A DNA stretch of 64,000 nucleotides. Origin: JBCBKU01 sp965267475 (GTDB lineage: Bacteria > Pseudomonadota > Alphaproteobacteria > Rhodobacterales > Rhodobacteraceae). The notes beneath the pieces were generated by a model that saw only the letters and a program-made list of their open reading frames with translations, did not search any database and was not told where the DNA came from. Position numbers and translations under genes: made by a program. Of the stretch, positions 1-9,340 are shown piece by piece; the first letter of the stretch is position 1; each line of letters starts with the position of its first letter. The stretch is from assembly GCA_965267475.1 (NCBI GenBank), contig OZ254079.1, positions 2,914,001-2,978,000 of the forward strand, written 5' to 3'.

Positions 1-32
1 TAGTCGCTGCCTTTTCCGCAGAGAAACAGCCA

Positions 33-53
33 GGGGCGGACCCAATCCGCCCC
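33..53. other. Stem-loop in the leader of the TRAP permease gene
   Basis: GGGGCGGA (33-40) and TCCGCCCC (46-53) form a perfect 8-bp GC-rich stem around a 5-nt loop. It lies 29 bases before the TRAP permease start, with no T-run after it. In TAXI-TRAP loci a substrate-binding-protein gene usually precedes the permease, and such hairpins often stabilise the upstream message. That upstream gene lies outside the window, so the role is inference. Apart from this stem, nothing recognisable is seen in bases 1-81. Confidence 0.45.
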
Positions 54-81
54 GGCACAACACGTCTGAGGGGACAGGGAC

Positions 82-2709
82 ATGGCGGACCAAACTGACG
101 GCTCGAAGCAGCTTTCCGACGAGGATCTTCAGGACCTTGTCGCCAGCACAGACACCGGAGGGCGCGCGCCGGATGCCCGCTGGGTGATGCTTCTGATCTC
201 GGGGATCGCCCTGACATGGTCGCTTTTTCAGCTTTGGATTGCGCAGCCGATGCTTTGGTTCGGGCAGTACTTTCCGGTCTTCAATTCTTCGCAGACCCGA
301 CCGATCCACCTGATGTTCGCGATCGTGCTTGCGTTTCTGGCCTATCCCGCTCTGAAATCCTCGCCACGCCACAAAGTCCCGATCCTTGACTGGGTTCTTG
401 CGGGCGTAGGGTTCGTCTGTACCTTCTATATTTTCTGGTTTTCCGACACGCTGGCGAACACGGCGCGGTCGGGGTTGCCAACCAACTTTCAGATCATCCT
501 GGGCGCCGTGGGCATCCTTGTCCTTCTCGAAGCTTCGCGCCGGGCGCTTGGTCCTGCGCTGACGATCGTCGGGTCGCTCTTCCTGTTGTATGCCTATATG
601 GGCCAGGGCTGGTTGATCCCCGAATTGATCGAGCACGAAGGCTTATCGTTCAACGCGCTGATCAATGCCCAGTGGCTGGACACGGCCGGTGTGTTCGGCA
701 TCCCACTGGGCGTTTCAACCGCCTTCGTGTTCCTTTTCGTCCTGTTCGGATCGCTTCTCGATAAGGCCGGGGCCGGAAACTACTTTATCCAGCTTGCCTT
801 TGCGGGGCTGGGGCATCTTCGGGGCGGACCCGCCAAAGCCGCCGTTCTGGGGTCGGCCATGACCGGCCTGATCTCGGGCTCGTCCATTGCCAATGTGGTC
901 ACGACCGGCACGTTCACGATCCCGCTGATGAAACGCGTTGGCTTCACGAACGAGCAAGCCGGCTCGGTCGAGGTTGCGTCTTCTGTCAATGGCCAGATCA
1001 TGCCGCCGGTCATGGGGGCCGCGGCTTTCCTGATGGTCGAGTTCATTGGCATTTCCTATGTCGAGGTCATCAAGCACGCCTTCATCCCGGCGGTGATTTC
1101 CTACATCGCGCTGGTCTATATCGTGCACCTGGAAGCGCTAAAAAAGGACATGCCCGCCCTTGGTGAGGCAAAGTCCTTCTTGGGCATGATCGTCAAGGCG
1201 TTCATTGGCTTCGCCGTTGCGGGCGTTGGTTTCACCATCCTGATCTATCTGGTGAATTTCCTAGAACAGGCGATCCCTTCTCTGATGTCGCCGGTTATGA
1301 TCGTGGCGTTGGGTCTGGTCTACATCTACCTTGTGCGCGTTGCGTCCAAGCACCCGGATCTGGCCATCGACGACCCGAATGATCCAAACATCACCTTGCC
1401 CGAGGCAAAGGACGTCTATCCGACCGGCCTGCATTATGTGCTGCCGATCTTCGTTCTGGTCTGGTTCCTGATGGTGGAACAGCAGAGCCCGGCAAAGTCC
1501 GCCTTCTACGCCACGGCTTTGATGCTGTTCATCATCGTGACGCAGAAACCGCTCAAGGCCCTGTTCCGCTCGGAATCCATGTCCAAGGCAATGTCGGACG
1601 GCTGGAACGACCTGATTGAGGGTCTGATTGCGGGCGCCCGGAACATGATCGGCATCGGCGTCGCGACGGCTGCTGCCGGTATCATCGTGGCCACCGTGAC
1701 GAAGACCCCGATCGGCACGGAGCTTGCCGGGCTGGTGGAGTTCCTGTCGGGCGGCAGCCTGATCATCATGCTTCTGCTGGTCGGTCTGTTCTCGCTGATC
1801 CTCGGGATGGGACTGCCGACCACGGCGAACTATATCGTCGTTTCGTCGCTAATGGCCGGGGTGGTCGTCAGTCTCGGCGCGCAGGAAGGGTTGATTGTTC
1901 CGCTGATCGCGGCGCATCTCTTCGTGTTCTACTTCGGGATCATGGCGGATGTGACACCGCCCGTGGGGCTCGCGAGTTTCGCGGCGGCCGCCGTATCAGG
2001 CGGGGATCCGATCAAGACCGGTTTCACGGCCTTCTTCTATAGCCTTCGGACCGTGGCGCTGCCTTTCCTCTTTATCTACAACCCGACGCTGATCCTGTAC
2101 GGCGTCGACCTGGGCACCTTCCCCGGCGTGCTTCAGGCGATCTTCGTCTTTATCGTGGCGACCTTTGCGATGCTTCTCTTCGCGGCGGCAACGCAGGGGT
2201 ATTTCCTGGCCAAGTCGCGGATCTATGAAAGCGCCGCCTTGCTGCTGGTGGCCTTCACCCTGTTCGTGCCGAATTTCTGGCTGAATATGGTCCAGCCGCC
2301 ATTCCGCGAGGTGCCGCCCATCCAGTTCGAACAGGCTGTCGCCGAAGCCGCGGTGGGCGACAGGCTTCAGGTCGTGATCGAAGGTCCGGATTTTGCCACG
2401 GGCGAAACGGCGCAGGTGACCTTGCCGCTCAATATCGGCGAAGGGACGGCCCAGGAAAGGATCGAGGCTTCGGGACTTCTTCTGATCCCGGAAGGGGATG
2501 TGCTGCGGATGGATGAACCGTTGTTCGGCACCGAAGTCGCTGAGACGCTGTCCGATTTCGACTTCTATTCCGATGATCCGGTGACGGTTGCTTCGGTGCA
2601 AGCCCCGGTCAGCCGGATGCCCGAACAGGTCTTCTTCCTGCCCGCGCTGGTGCTTCTGGGGATCGTCATCCTGTTGCAGCGGCGTCGTCAGACCAAGCCG
2701 GCTTTCTGA
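82..2709 (+). CDS. TRAP transporter permease, fused 4TM/12TM (TAXI type)
   Basis: This 875-residue inner-membrane protein fuses the small (DctQ-like) and large (DctM-like) TRAP permease subunits, as is usual for TRAP systems that use a TAXI-type binding protein. An acidic N-terminus is followed by many hydrophobic segments. The DctM core has glycine-rich stretches such as GSAMTGLISGSSIANVVTTG near residue 258 and GMGLPTTANYIV near residue 575. After the core comes a soluble stretch (roughly 740-850) and one last membrane segment with an RRRQ tail, matching the DUF3394-type extension of this subfamily. A GGGGACAGGGAC sequence precedes the ATG. The binding-protein gene should lie upstream, outside the window. 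Transport is Na+/H+-driven in the family. The substrate cannot be read from sequence, but the following aminotransferase and dehydrogenase suggest an amino or organic acid. Confidence 0.95.
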   Translation: MADQTDGSKQLSDEDLQDLVASTDTGGRAPDARWVMLLISGIALTWSLFQLWIAQPMLWFGQYFPVFNSSQTRPIHLMFAIVLAFLAYPALKSSPRHKVPILDWVLAGVGFVCTFYIFWFSDTLANTARSGLPTNFQIILGAVGILVLLEASRRALGPALTIVGSLFLLYAYMGQGWLIPELIEHEGLSFNALINAQWLDTAGVFGIPLGVSTAFVFLFVLFGSLLDKAGAGNYFIQLAFAGLGHLRGGPAKAAVLGSAMTGLISGSSIANVVTTGTFTIPLMKRVGFTNEQAGSVEVASSVNGQIMPPVMGAAAFLMVEFIGISYVEVIKHAFIPAVISYIALVYIVHLEALKKDMPALGEAKSFLGMIVKAFIGFAVAGVGFTILIYLVNFLEQAIPSLMSPVMIVALGLVYIYLVRVASKHPDLAIDDPNDPNITLPEAKDVYPTGLHYVLPIFVLVWFLMVEQQSPAKSAFYATALMLFIIVTQKPLKALFRSESMSKAMSDGWNDLIEGLIAGARNMIGIGVATAAAGIIVATVTKTPIGTELAGLVEFLSGGSLIIMLLLVGLFSLILGMGLPTTANYIVVSSLMAGVVVSLGAQEGLIVPLIAAHLFVFYFGIMADVTPPVGLASFAAAAVSGGDPIKTGFTAFFYSLRTVALPFLFIYNPTLILYGVDLGTFPGVLQAIFVFIVATFAMLLFAAATQGYFLAKSRIYESAALLLVAFTLFVPNFWLNMVQPPFREVPPIQFEQAVAEAAVGDRLQVVIEGPDFATGETAQVTLPLNIGEGTAQERIEASGLLLIPEGDVLRMDEPLFGTEVAETLSDFDFYSDDPVTVASVQAPVSRMPEQVFFLPALVLLGIVILLQRRRQTKPAF

Positions 2710-2717
2710 GGAGAAGA

Positions 2718-3146
2718 ATGGTGTTCAACTCGATCCTTTTGCCCATCGATCTTTCCTCGGACGACAGTTGGCGCAAGGCCTGGCCCGCCGCGCTTCAAAT
2801 CGCAGCCGAGGGTTCCGTCATTCACGTCGTCGCTGTCGTCCCTGCCTTCAGCTATCCGGTCGTGGGCGGCTTCTTTGACGAGGATTTTGAAAAGAAGGCC
2901 CTGCACGAAGCCGGTGAGCAGTTGAAGAAATGGGTCGCAGGACAATCCGCCGGATCGGTGCAACTGACGCCCCATATCCTGCATGGACGGGTCTATGACG
3001 AGATCATACGGGCCGCCGACAAACTGGACGTGGATGCGATCGTCATGGCGTCGCACCGGCCCGAAGCGTCCGATTATCTTATCGGCCCGAACGCCGCGCG
3101 CGTCGTCAGGCACGCCCGGCAATCGGTATTCGTCATCAGAGACTGA
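2718..3146 (+). CDS. Universal stress protein (UspA family)
   Basis: This 142-residue cytosolic protein has the UspA fold pattern: N-terminal SILLPIDLSSD (strand 1 and the nucleotide-binding Asp), a central helix-rich part, then VDAIVMASHRPEASDYLIG and a terminal VFVIRD strand. The usual G-x2-G-x9-G-[ST] ATP loop is degenerate here, so nucleotide binding is uncertain. It begins 8 bases after the TRAP permease stop, behind GAGGAGAAG. Usp genes commonly sit directly behind TRAP permease genes, where they are thought to modulate or sense transporter activity, so co-transcription is likely. Confidence 0.9.
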   Translation: MVFNSILLPIDLSSDDSWRKAWPAALQIAAEGSVIHVVAVVPAFSYPVVGGFFDEDFEKKALHEAGEQLKKWVAGQSAGSVQLTPHILHGRVYDEIIRAADKLDVDAIVMASHRPEASDYLIGPNAARVVRHARQSVFVIRD

Positions 3147-3159
3147 TCGGAGTGACATC

Positions 3160-4488
3160 ATGGCGGGCCACGTATTTGGCCGGAGTTCCCGCGACAGCCT
3201 GCCAACTGCCGTTCAAGGCGACGGCTGTTACATCATCGATGCCGACGGCAAAAGGTATCTGGATGGTTCCGGTGGGGCGGCAGTCTCGTGTCTCGGGCAT
3301 TCGAATGAAGCGGTCCGAACCGCCATCCGAACCCAACTCGACAGCCTTGAATTCGCGCATACCGGCTTCTTCACGACCGACGCCGCCGAAGCACTTGCAG
3401 ATCGCCTGATCGCCCGTGCGCCGGAGGGGATCGACCGCGTCTATCTGGTATCAGGCGGCTCAGAGGCCATGGAATCGGCGCTTAAACTGGCGCGCCAGTA
3501 CTTCGTCGAGATCGGCCAACCGCAGCGCCATCGGGTGATCGCGCGCCAGCAAAGTTACCATGGCAACACACTTGGGGCCCTGGCCGCAGGCGGCAACGCC
3601 TGGCGGCGCGAAAAATATGCACCACTCCTGGTCGAGACGAGCCATATCTCGGCCTGTTTCGAATATCGCGGCCGCGCTCAGGATGAGAGCGCGTTCGACT
3701 ATGGTCAGCGCGTCGCAAACGAATTGAAGGACGAGATCGAACGGCTCGGCCCGGATACGGTGATGGCCTTTCTGGCCGAACCTGTGGTTGGCGCAACCAT
3801 CGGAGCCGTTCCGGCGGTCGAAGGCTATTTCGCCCGCATCCGCGAGATCTGCGATGAATACGGGGTCCTTCTGATCCTGGATGAGGTGATGTGCGGCATG
3901 GGCCGGACCGGCACGCTGTACTCCTGCGAATACGATGCCGTCCGCCCCGACATCCTTGCCATCGCCAAGGGCCTTGGCGCGGGCTATGCATCGATTGGCG
4001 CAATGTTGTGCTCGACCGAGATCTACAACGCCATTGCCCAAGGTTCGGGCAGCTTCATGCACGGGCATACCTATCACGGCCACCCGCTGGCTGCCGCCGC
4101 CGGGCTTGCCGTTTTGTCCGAAATCATCGACCGCGATTTGCTTTCCAAGGTACAGGACACCGGCGACGCCCTTGCCGCGCGCCTGTCAGAACGGTTCGGG
4201 CAACATCCCCATGTCGGCGACACCCGTGGACGCGGCCTGTTTCGCGGAATTGAAATTGTCGAGGACCGGAATCGCAAGACGCCCTTCGATCCGGCCCGCG
4301 GGATCAATGGCAAGATCAAGCGGGCGGCCATGGACGAAGGGTTAATCTGCTATCCGGCGGGCGGAACCGCCGATGGGCAGAAGGGCGACCATATCCTGTT
4401 GGCTCCGCCATTTATCATTGAAGATCATCAGCTTGACGAACTTGTCGACAAACTGGACGCCGCCATAAACAACGCGATCGCGCAATGA
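3160..4488 (+). CDS. Class III PLP-dependent aminotransferase
   Basis: This is a 442-residue fold-type I aminotransferase of the omega/ornithine group. The PLP lysine is K270 in AIAKGLGAGY, and the cofactor-binding aspartate is D241 in LILDEVMCGMGRTG. SGGSEAMESALKLARQY near residue 93 is the cofactor phosphate region. The start used here, ATG at 3160 (MAGHVFGRSS), follows CGGAGTGACATC and the usp stop by 13 bases. A longer in-frame start at 2983 would overlap usp completely and adds non-homologous sequence. Position after a TRAP permease and before a saccharopine-dehydrogenase-like gene suggests transamination of an imported amino compound. The substrate is not determinable; the family includes omega-amino-acid:pyruvate, ornithine and lysine-type enzymes. 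Confidence 0.92.
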   Translation: MAGHVFGRSSRDSLPTAVQGDGCYIIDADGKRYLDGSGGAAVSCLGHSNEAVRTAIRTQLDSLEFAHTGFFTTDAAEALADRLIARAPEGIDRVYLVSGGSEAMESALKLARQYFVEIGQPQRHRVIARQQSYHGNTLGALAAGGNAWRREKYAPLLVETSHISACFEYRGRAQDESAFDYGQRVANELKDEIERLGPDTVMAFLAEPVVGATIGAVPAVEGYFARIREICDEYGVLLILDEVMCGMGRTGTLYSCEYDAVRPDILAIAKGLGAGYASIGAMLCSTEIYNAIAQGSGSFMHGHTYHGHPLAAAAGLAVLSEIIDRDLLSKVQDTGDALAARLSERFGQHPHVGDTRGRGLFRGIEIVEDRNRKTPFDPARGINGKIKRAAMDEGLICYPAGGTADGQKGDHILLAPPFIIEDHQLDELVDKLDAAINNAIAQ

Positions 4489-4585
4489 CATTCGGTCGCC
4501 GGCGGGGGACTGGCGAGACGGGACTATGCGTCCCCTTCACCGATAATCTGGCAATGGCCCAGCTGCCCATGAGACTCGGGCGGGT

Positions 4586-5653
4586 ATGATGAGGAAAATT
4601 GGCATCTTCGGCTTGGGGAAAGTTGGTTCGCTGGCGGCTGAACTTTTGCATGCCGCCGGGTTTCAGGTGGTGGGCCACGATGAACGCGGCGTCGCGCCGT
4701 CTGCGACCATCGAGACGCGCGCGACGGATGTTTCTGACCAAAGCGCTGTGGCAGGGGCCCTTGTAGAACTGGACGCCGTATTGTCCTGCCTGCCCTATCA
4801 TTTGAACCAGGACCTCGCTACAGCGGCCCTTGCCGCTGACATCCATTATTTCGATCTGACGGAAGACGTGCCGACCACCCAGGCCATCATGGCGATGGCC
4901 GAGCGGTCAAATCGTGTCATGGCCCCGCAATGCGGCCTTGCCCCGGGATTTGTCGGAATCGTGGGGGCCGATCTGATCCAGCGTCTGGACGAATGCCGAT
5001 CCTGCAAGATGCGCGTCGGCGCCCTGCCCCAGAACCCGACTGGTCTTATGGGCTATTCCTTCAACTGGTCGCCTGAAGGGGTCGTGAACGAATACCTGAA
5101 TGATTGCGAAGTTCTGGAAGACGGCGAAATCAAATACGTCTCGCCAATGGAATGGATGGAGAAGATTTACATTGGCGGTGTCGAGCTGGAGGCGTTCACG
5201 ACCTCTGGCGGGCTAGGCACCATGTGCCAGACATATCATGGCCGGGTTCCCAACATCGACTATAAGACCATGCGCTACCCCGGCCATGCCGAATTGATGA
5301 ACTTCTTCTTTCACGAGCTTCTGATGCGCGACCGTCGCGAAGAAGCGGGCCAAATATTGGTCAATGCCAAACCACCGGTGTCGGACGATGTGGTCTATGT
5401 TCATGTCTCGGCGGAAGGAACGGGTCGCGGTTCTCTTGTCCGGGAAGAGTTCGTGCGCGCCTATAAGCCACGGCATCTCGCAGGACGAATGCGCACAGCT
5501 ATCGCATGGACGACCGCCTCATCGGTCGTGGCAATCATCGAAATGGTCCGGGACGGCACCCTGCCTCAATCGGGGTTCCTGAAACAGGAAGACGTGCCGC
5601 TTCACGCCTTCCTTGCCACCCAGACCGGACAGCACTTCGCGGTCGAGGGATGA
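4586..5653 (+). CDS. Saccharopine dehydrogenase family oxidoreductase
   Basis: This 355-residue protein has an N-terminal Rossmann fold (IGIFGLGKVGSLAAELL, GxGxxG) and the catalytic-domain pattern of saccharopine dehydrogenase / lysine 6-dehydrogenase proteins: LDAVLSCLPYHLN near 64, YFDLTED near 90, APQCGLAPGFVGIVG near 113. The family performs NAD(P)-linked oxidation at an amino-acid C-N bond. It lies 97 bases after the aminotransferase; that gap shows no obvious terminator, so the two may be co-transcribed. ATG codons at 4586 and 4589 are both possible and no strong ribosome-binding site separates them. A role in lysine or related amino-acid breakdown with the TRAP system is inference. Confidence 0.85.
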   Translation: MMRKIGIFGLGKVGSLAAELLHAAGFQVVGHDERGVAPSATIETRATDVSDQSAVAGALVELDAVLSCLPYHLNQDLATAALAADIHYFDLTEDVPTTQAIMAMAERSNRVMAPQCGLAPGFVGIVGADLIQRLDECRSCKMRVGALPQNPTGLMGYSFNWSPEGVVNEYLNDCEVLEDGEIKYVSPMEWMEKIYIGGVELEAFTTSGGLGTMCQTYHGRVPNIDYKTMRYPGHAELMNFFFHELLMRDRREEAGQILVNAKPPVSDDVVYVHVSAEGTGRGSLVREEFVRAYKPRHLAGRMRTAIAWTTASSVVAIIEMVRDGTLPQSGFLKQEDVPLHAFLATQTGQHFAVEG

Positions 5654-5669
5654 GCCGCCACGCTTGTCC

Positions 5670-6476
5670 TCAGGCGAAGACGAAGGCCGCCACAACGACC
5701 AGCAGGAACAGCCCAAAACAGGTTTCAAGCACACGGGCATCCAGGCTGTGCGCCACGCGCGCGCCCAATGGCGCCACGAGAAGCGAGAACGGCGCGACAC
5801 AGGCGACACCCAGCAGATTGACATAGCCCAAGGCATAGACAGGCAACGCGTCCTGGCCCCAGCCCGCATAGACATAGCCAAGCGCCCCCGGGATCGCGAT
5901 CAGCACCCCAAGGCCCGCCGACGTGGCCACGGCCTGATGCATCGACTGACCGAACACGGTCATGAACAGGTTGTTCAGGTTGCCGCCCCCGATCCCCATG
6001 AAGGTCGACAGAAAACCGATACCGAACCCGACCCCGCGGTTCACTTTTGGCGGTGGCAACGTCTCGGCGATCTGCCAATTGATCCGGCTGAACAGCATCT
6101 TGATCGCGATCACCGTGGCGATCGCAGCAAAGACGTAACGCAGGACCGCGCCCGGCACATGGGGCACGATCAGCGACGCGACGATCACACCTGCTGGCAC
6201 CCAAAGGACCCAAAGCCGGATCAGATCCTCGTTGCCGGCGCCTAGCTTCCGATGCGCCAGAAACGACCGGATCGCCGTGGGAATGATGATCCCCAACGAC
6301 GTCCCGACGGCCATATGGCTGATGACGTCCGGCGCAATCCCCTGCACCGCGAAGGCTGCCGCGAGGATCGGCACCAGAATGACCCCGCCGCCGATCCCGA
6401 ACATGCCCGACAGGAAACCGGCCAGACACCCGACACCGGCAAGGCTTACGGCCACGACAAGGAACTCTGATGTCAC
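5670..6476 (-). CDS. TauE/SafE-family sulfite/organosulfonate exporter-like membrane protein
   Basis: This 268-residue polytopic protein has about 8 membrane segments and the two repeated glycine-rich halves typical of TauE/SafE: VGCLAGFLSGMFGIGGGVILVP near residue 15 and GFGIGFLSTFMGIGGGNLNN near residue 150. The family is linked to export of sulfite, sulfoacetate or related anions across the inner membrane. The gene is convergent with the dehydrogenase gene (16-base gap) and has no close same-strand partner downstream. The substrate is unknown. Confidence 0.9.
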   Translation of the reverse strand: MTSEFLVVAVSLAGVGCLAGFLSGMFGIGGGVILVPILAAAFAVQGIAPDVISHMAVGTSLGIIIPTAIRSFLAHRKLGAGNEDLIRLWVLWVPAGVIVASLIVPHVPGAVLRYVFAAIATVIAIKMLFSRINWQIAETLPPPKVNRGVGFGIGFLSTFMGIGGGNLNNLFMTVFGQSMHQAVATSAGLGVLIAIPGALGYVYAGWGQDALPVYALGYVNLLGVACVAPFSLLVAPLGARVAHSLDARVLETCFGLFLLVVVAAFVFA

Positions 6477-6600
6477 GTCCGGTGGTCCCGAGATTGGAGT
6501 GATGTGCGCCCGAACTGCATGGCGCTGTCCTATTCAGCGGCGGCGGGGAAACAGGTCATTCAGCGTTCAATCCGGAAGCCGGGTGTCCTCAGACCGAGAT

Positions 6601-6876
6601 CTAGTCAAAAATCCGCTCGCCCTGCTGATCGATGACCTGTTTGGCCTTCATGATCGAAGCTTCGATGGCCGCATCCCGCGTCTCCAACGTGTCGGCGCGG
6701 ATCAGGATATGGGTTTTGATCTCGCCGCCCACTTCCTTTTCGATCCGGGCACCGACGCGGTGGCGTGAACCCTCATTCGCGGGATCGGGGAAGATCGTGA
6801 AACCTTCATAGACTTCCGGATCGGGGCCCTGGGCAGCGCCCCCGCCCCCACCGAACAGCTTGGACAGAAGTGACAT
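6601..6876 (-). CDS. HlyU-family small protein
   Basis: This 91-residue protein begins MSLLSKLFGGGGG and continues into the HlyU-like core (EVYEGFTIFPDP, GGEIKTHILIRADT, KAKQVIDQQGERIF). The alphaproteobacterial HlyU family is annotated as transcriptional regulator after a Vibrio protein, but no helix-turn-helix is visible here and the real role in this group is not known. AGGATCGCCC precedes the ATG. The gene is monocistronic or weakly linked to TauE; the 124 bases between them hold nothing obvious. Confidence 0.85.
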   Translation of the reverse strand: MSLLSKLFGGGGGAAQGPDPEVYEGFTIFPDPANEGSRHRVGARIEKEVGGEIKTHILIRADTLETRDAAIEASIMKAKQVIDQQGERIFD

Positions 6877-6977
6877 GGGCGATCCTCCGTGGTTCGAGGG
6901 TAAACCTAGCCCTCAGCCGAGGGGTCGGCAAGCAAAGGCGTTTCGACCATCATCAAGAACAAAAACACTACTAGCTG

Positions 6978-7316
6978 TTAAAGTGCGACATCCGCCCAGC
7001 GAAAGCCAAAAACCTCTGCCTGCTGGAGCCGCAACTGAGGCCAACCACCGTACTTTTCCAACGCCGTTCGCGAAGGTTCCACTGTCCCTGCCAGCAACGA
7101 CTCTTTGCTCACAACGACCGTGGCTATGTCCGGCCAGCCTCGACTCTTGCAAATGGTCCGGACGTGATCAAGAGGATCCCCAAGCAACCGGTGTTGACCC
7201 GCGCGACCAATTGCAATCGCCATGTCACCATACGTCCAAACAACCCGGCCCGATGCAGCGTTTCCCTCCAGAAACGCCTGCACCACAGCATGAGCAATAT
7301 CTTCGCGAGTCGCCAC
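6978..7316 (-). CDS. Unknown protein with GTG start abutting the rpoD stop
   Basis: This 112-residue protein starts at a GTG that immediately follows the rpoD TAA with no intervening base, so it is probably translated by reinitiation after RpoD. The core around residues 26-72 (WTYGDMAIAIG, GQHRLLGDPLDHV, GWPDIATVVVSKES) loosely recalls the winged-helix part of MGMT/ATL-type proteins (TYGxxA then a conserved G/P region). It has no PCHR-type catalytic cysteine, so it is not an alkyltransferase. The similarity is by eye and weak. Base composition here looks lower in GC than the neighbours, a possible sign of later acquisition. Confidence 0.6.
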   Translation of the reverse strand: MATREDIAHAVVQAFLEGNAASGRVVWTYGDMAIAIGRAGQHRLLGDPLDHVRTICKSRGWPDIATVVVSKESLLAGTVEPSRTALEKYGGWPQLRLQQAEVFGFRWADVAL

Positions 7317-9314
7317 TTACTGATCCAGGAACGACCTCAGCTTCCGGCTCCGGCTCGGGTGTTTCAGCTTCCGCAAAGCCTTCGCCTCGATCTGGCGGAT
7401 CCGTTCGCGGGTCACGCTGAACTGCTGGCCAACCTCCTCAAGCGTATGGTCAGTGTTCATACCGATGCCGAACCGCATCCGCAGCACGCGTTCTTCGCGT
7501 GGCGTGAGAGAGGCCAAAACCCGTGTCGTCGTCTCTTTCAGGTTCTCCTGAATGGCGCTGTCCAAAGGCAGAACCGCATTCTTGTCCTCGATGAAGTCGC
7601 CCAGCTGGCTGTCTTCTTCATCGCCAATCGGCGTCTCGAGCGAAATCGGTTCCTTGGCGATCTTCATCACCTTCCGGACCTTCTCGAGCGGCATTTGCAG
7701 CTTTTCGGCCAGCTCTTCCGGCGTCGGTTCGCGCCCGATCTCGTGCAGCATCTGGCGACCGGTGCGCACGAGCTTGTTGATCGTCTCGATCATATGCACG
7801 GGGATCCGGATCGTCCGCGCCTGGTCGGCAATCGAACGGGTGATCGCCTGGCGGATCCACCAGGTCGCATAGGTCGAAAACTTATAACCTCGGCGGTACT
7901 CGAACTTGTCGACCGCCTTCATCAAGCCGATATTGCCTTCCTGAATAAGATCAAGGAATTGCAGGCCGCGGTTCGTGTACTTTTTCGCGATGGAGATCAC
8001 GAGACGCAGGTTCGCTTCGACCATTTCCTTCTTGGCCTGGCGGGCTTCTTTTTCGCCCTTCTGGACCTGCTGAACGATGCGGCGGAATTCGCTGATATCG
8101 ACGCCCACATACTGGCCGACCTGGGCCATCTCGGCCCGCAGTTCTTCCACCTTCGGGGTCGAGCGTTCAATAAAAGCCTGCCAGCCCCGGCCTGATTTCT
8201 CGCCCATCCGGTCAAGCCAGGTCGGGTCAAGCTCATACCCGCGATACTCGGCGATGAAATCGCGCCGGTTGATCCGCGCCTGGTCGGCCAATTTCACCAT
8301 GTTCGAGTCGATCGACATGATCCGGCGGTTGATGCCGTAAAGCTGGTCGATCAGCGCTTCGATCCGGTTGTTGTGCAGGTGCAACTCGTTCACAAGCTCT
8401 ACGATCTCGGAGCGGAGCTTCTGATACTTGCCCTCTTCCTTGTCCGAGAACGACCCGTCCTCGTTCAGGGTGGCCGACATCCGAAGATCCTGCATCTCGG
8501 ACAGCATCGTGTAATCGTGTGCAATCTGATCCAGCGTCTCAAGGACACGCGGCTTCAGCGCAGCCTCCATCGCCGCAAGCGACATGTTGGCCTGATCATC
8601 CTCGTCGTCATCGTCATCCTTGGCGATCGGATTGCCGTCGGCGTCAAGTTCCGGCTCGTCCGATTTCGCTTCCGCCGGTTGGGCAGTCTCGACATTCTGG
8701 ACGACAGGTTCTTGCTCGTCGTCATCCTCGCCGTCTTCGCCCATCGATCGACCGAAGGTGGTTTCAAGATCAATGACGTCCCGTAAAAGGATGTCTTCAT
8801 TCAACAATTCGTCGCGCCAGATCGTGATGGCCTGGAAGGTCAGCGGGCTTTCGCACAGCCCGGAAATCATCGTGTTCCGGCCTGCCTCGATCCGCTTGGC
8901 GATGGCAATCTCGCCTTCGCGGCTTAGAAGTTCGACCGAGCCCATTTCGCGCAGATACATCCGCACCGGATCATCCGTCCGGTCGAGTTTCTCTTGCTCG
9001 GTGGCGGCAACGGTCACTTCGCGCGATGTCGAAGTCTCAACCACTTCGGTGGTTGGCTTGGCCTCTTCGTCTTCGCTTTCTTCGTCCTCGATGACGTTGA
9101 TGCCCATCTCGGACAGCATCGACATCACATCTTCGATCTGTTCCGAAGACACCTGATCCGGGGGCAGGACCTGGTTCAGCTGGTCATAGGTGATGTACCC
9201 CTTCTCGCGGGCTTCGGCGATCATCTTCTTCACCGCTGCTTGCGAGAAGTCGAGCATCACCTCGCCATCGGGGTCGTCCTGTTTGCGGTCGTCCGTGGTG
9301 TCCTTCGCGGCCAT
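7317..9314 (-). CDS. rpoD: RNA polymerase primary sigma factor sigma-70
   Basis: This 665-residue housekeeping sigma factor directs core RNA polymerase to vegetative promoters. Visible parts: an N-terminal region 1.1 (QVLPPDQVSSEQIEDVMSML), region 1.2 (DPVRMYLREMGSVELLSREG), a long acidic insert (EDDDEQEP, DDDDDEDDQ) as in alphaproteobacteria, region 2 (GNIGLMKAVDKFEYRRGYKF and ATWWIRQAITRSIADQ), region 3, and region 4.2 ending VTRERIRQIEAKALRKLKHP. The start at 9314 (MAAKDTTDD) sits 4 bases after GGAGGG; an upstream in-frame ATG at 9332 would absorb that ribosome-binding site. It lies downstream of dnaG, the classic macromolecular-synthesis arrangement. The leader carries four GANTC sites. 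Confidence 0.98.
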   Translation of the reverse strand: MAAKDTTDDRKQDDPDGEVMLDFSQAAVKKMIAEAREKGYITYDQLNQVLPPDQVSSEQIEDVMSMLSEMGINVIEDEESEDEEAKPTTEVVETSTSREVTVAATEQEKLDRTDDPVRMYLREMGSVELLSREGEIAIAKRIEAGRNTMISGLCESPLTFQAITIWRDELLNEDILLRDVIDLETTFGRSMGEDGEDDDEQEPVVQNVETAQPAEAKSDEPELDADGNPIAKDDDDDEDDQANMSLAAMEAALKPRVLETLDQIAHDYTMLSEMQDLRMSATLNEDGSFSDKEEGKYQKLRSEIVELVNELHLHNNRIEALIDQLYGINRRIMSIDSNMVKLADQARINRRDFIAEYRGYELDPTWLDRMGEKSGRGWQAFIERSTPKVEELRAEMAQVGQYVGVDISEFRRIVQQVQKGEKEARQAKKEMVEANLRLVISIAKKYTNRGLQFLDLIQEGNIGLMKAVDKFEYRRGYKFSTYATWWIRQAITRSIADQARTIRIPVHMIETINKLVRTGRQMLHEIGREPTPEELAEKLQMPLEKVRKVMKIAKEPISLETPIGDEEDSQLGDFIEDKNAVLPLDSAIQENLKETTTRVLASLTPREERVLRMRFGIGMNTDHTLEEVGQQFSVTRERIRQIEAKALRKLKHPSRSRKLRSFLDQ

Positions 9315-9340
9315 CCGGCCCTCCTGCATCAATCAAGGGG

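Noticed and set aside
7164..8195. 343-codon rightward open frame opposite rpoD
   Set aside because: Antisense to conserved sigma regions 2-4; GC-rich third positions explain the open frame.
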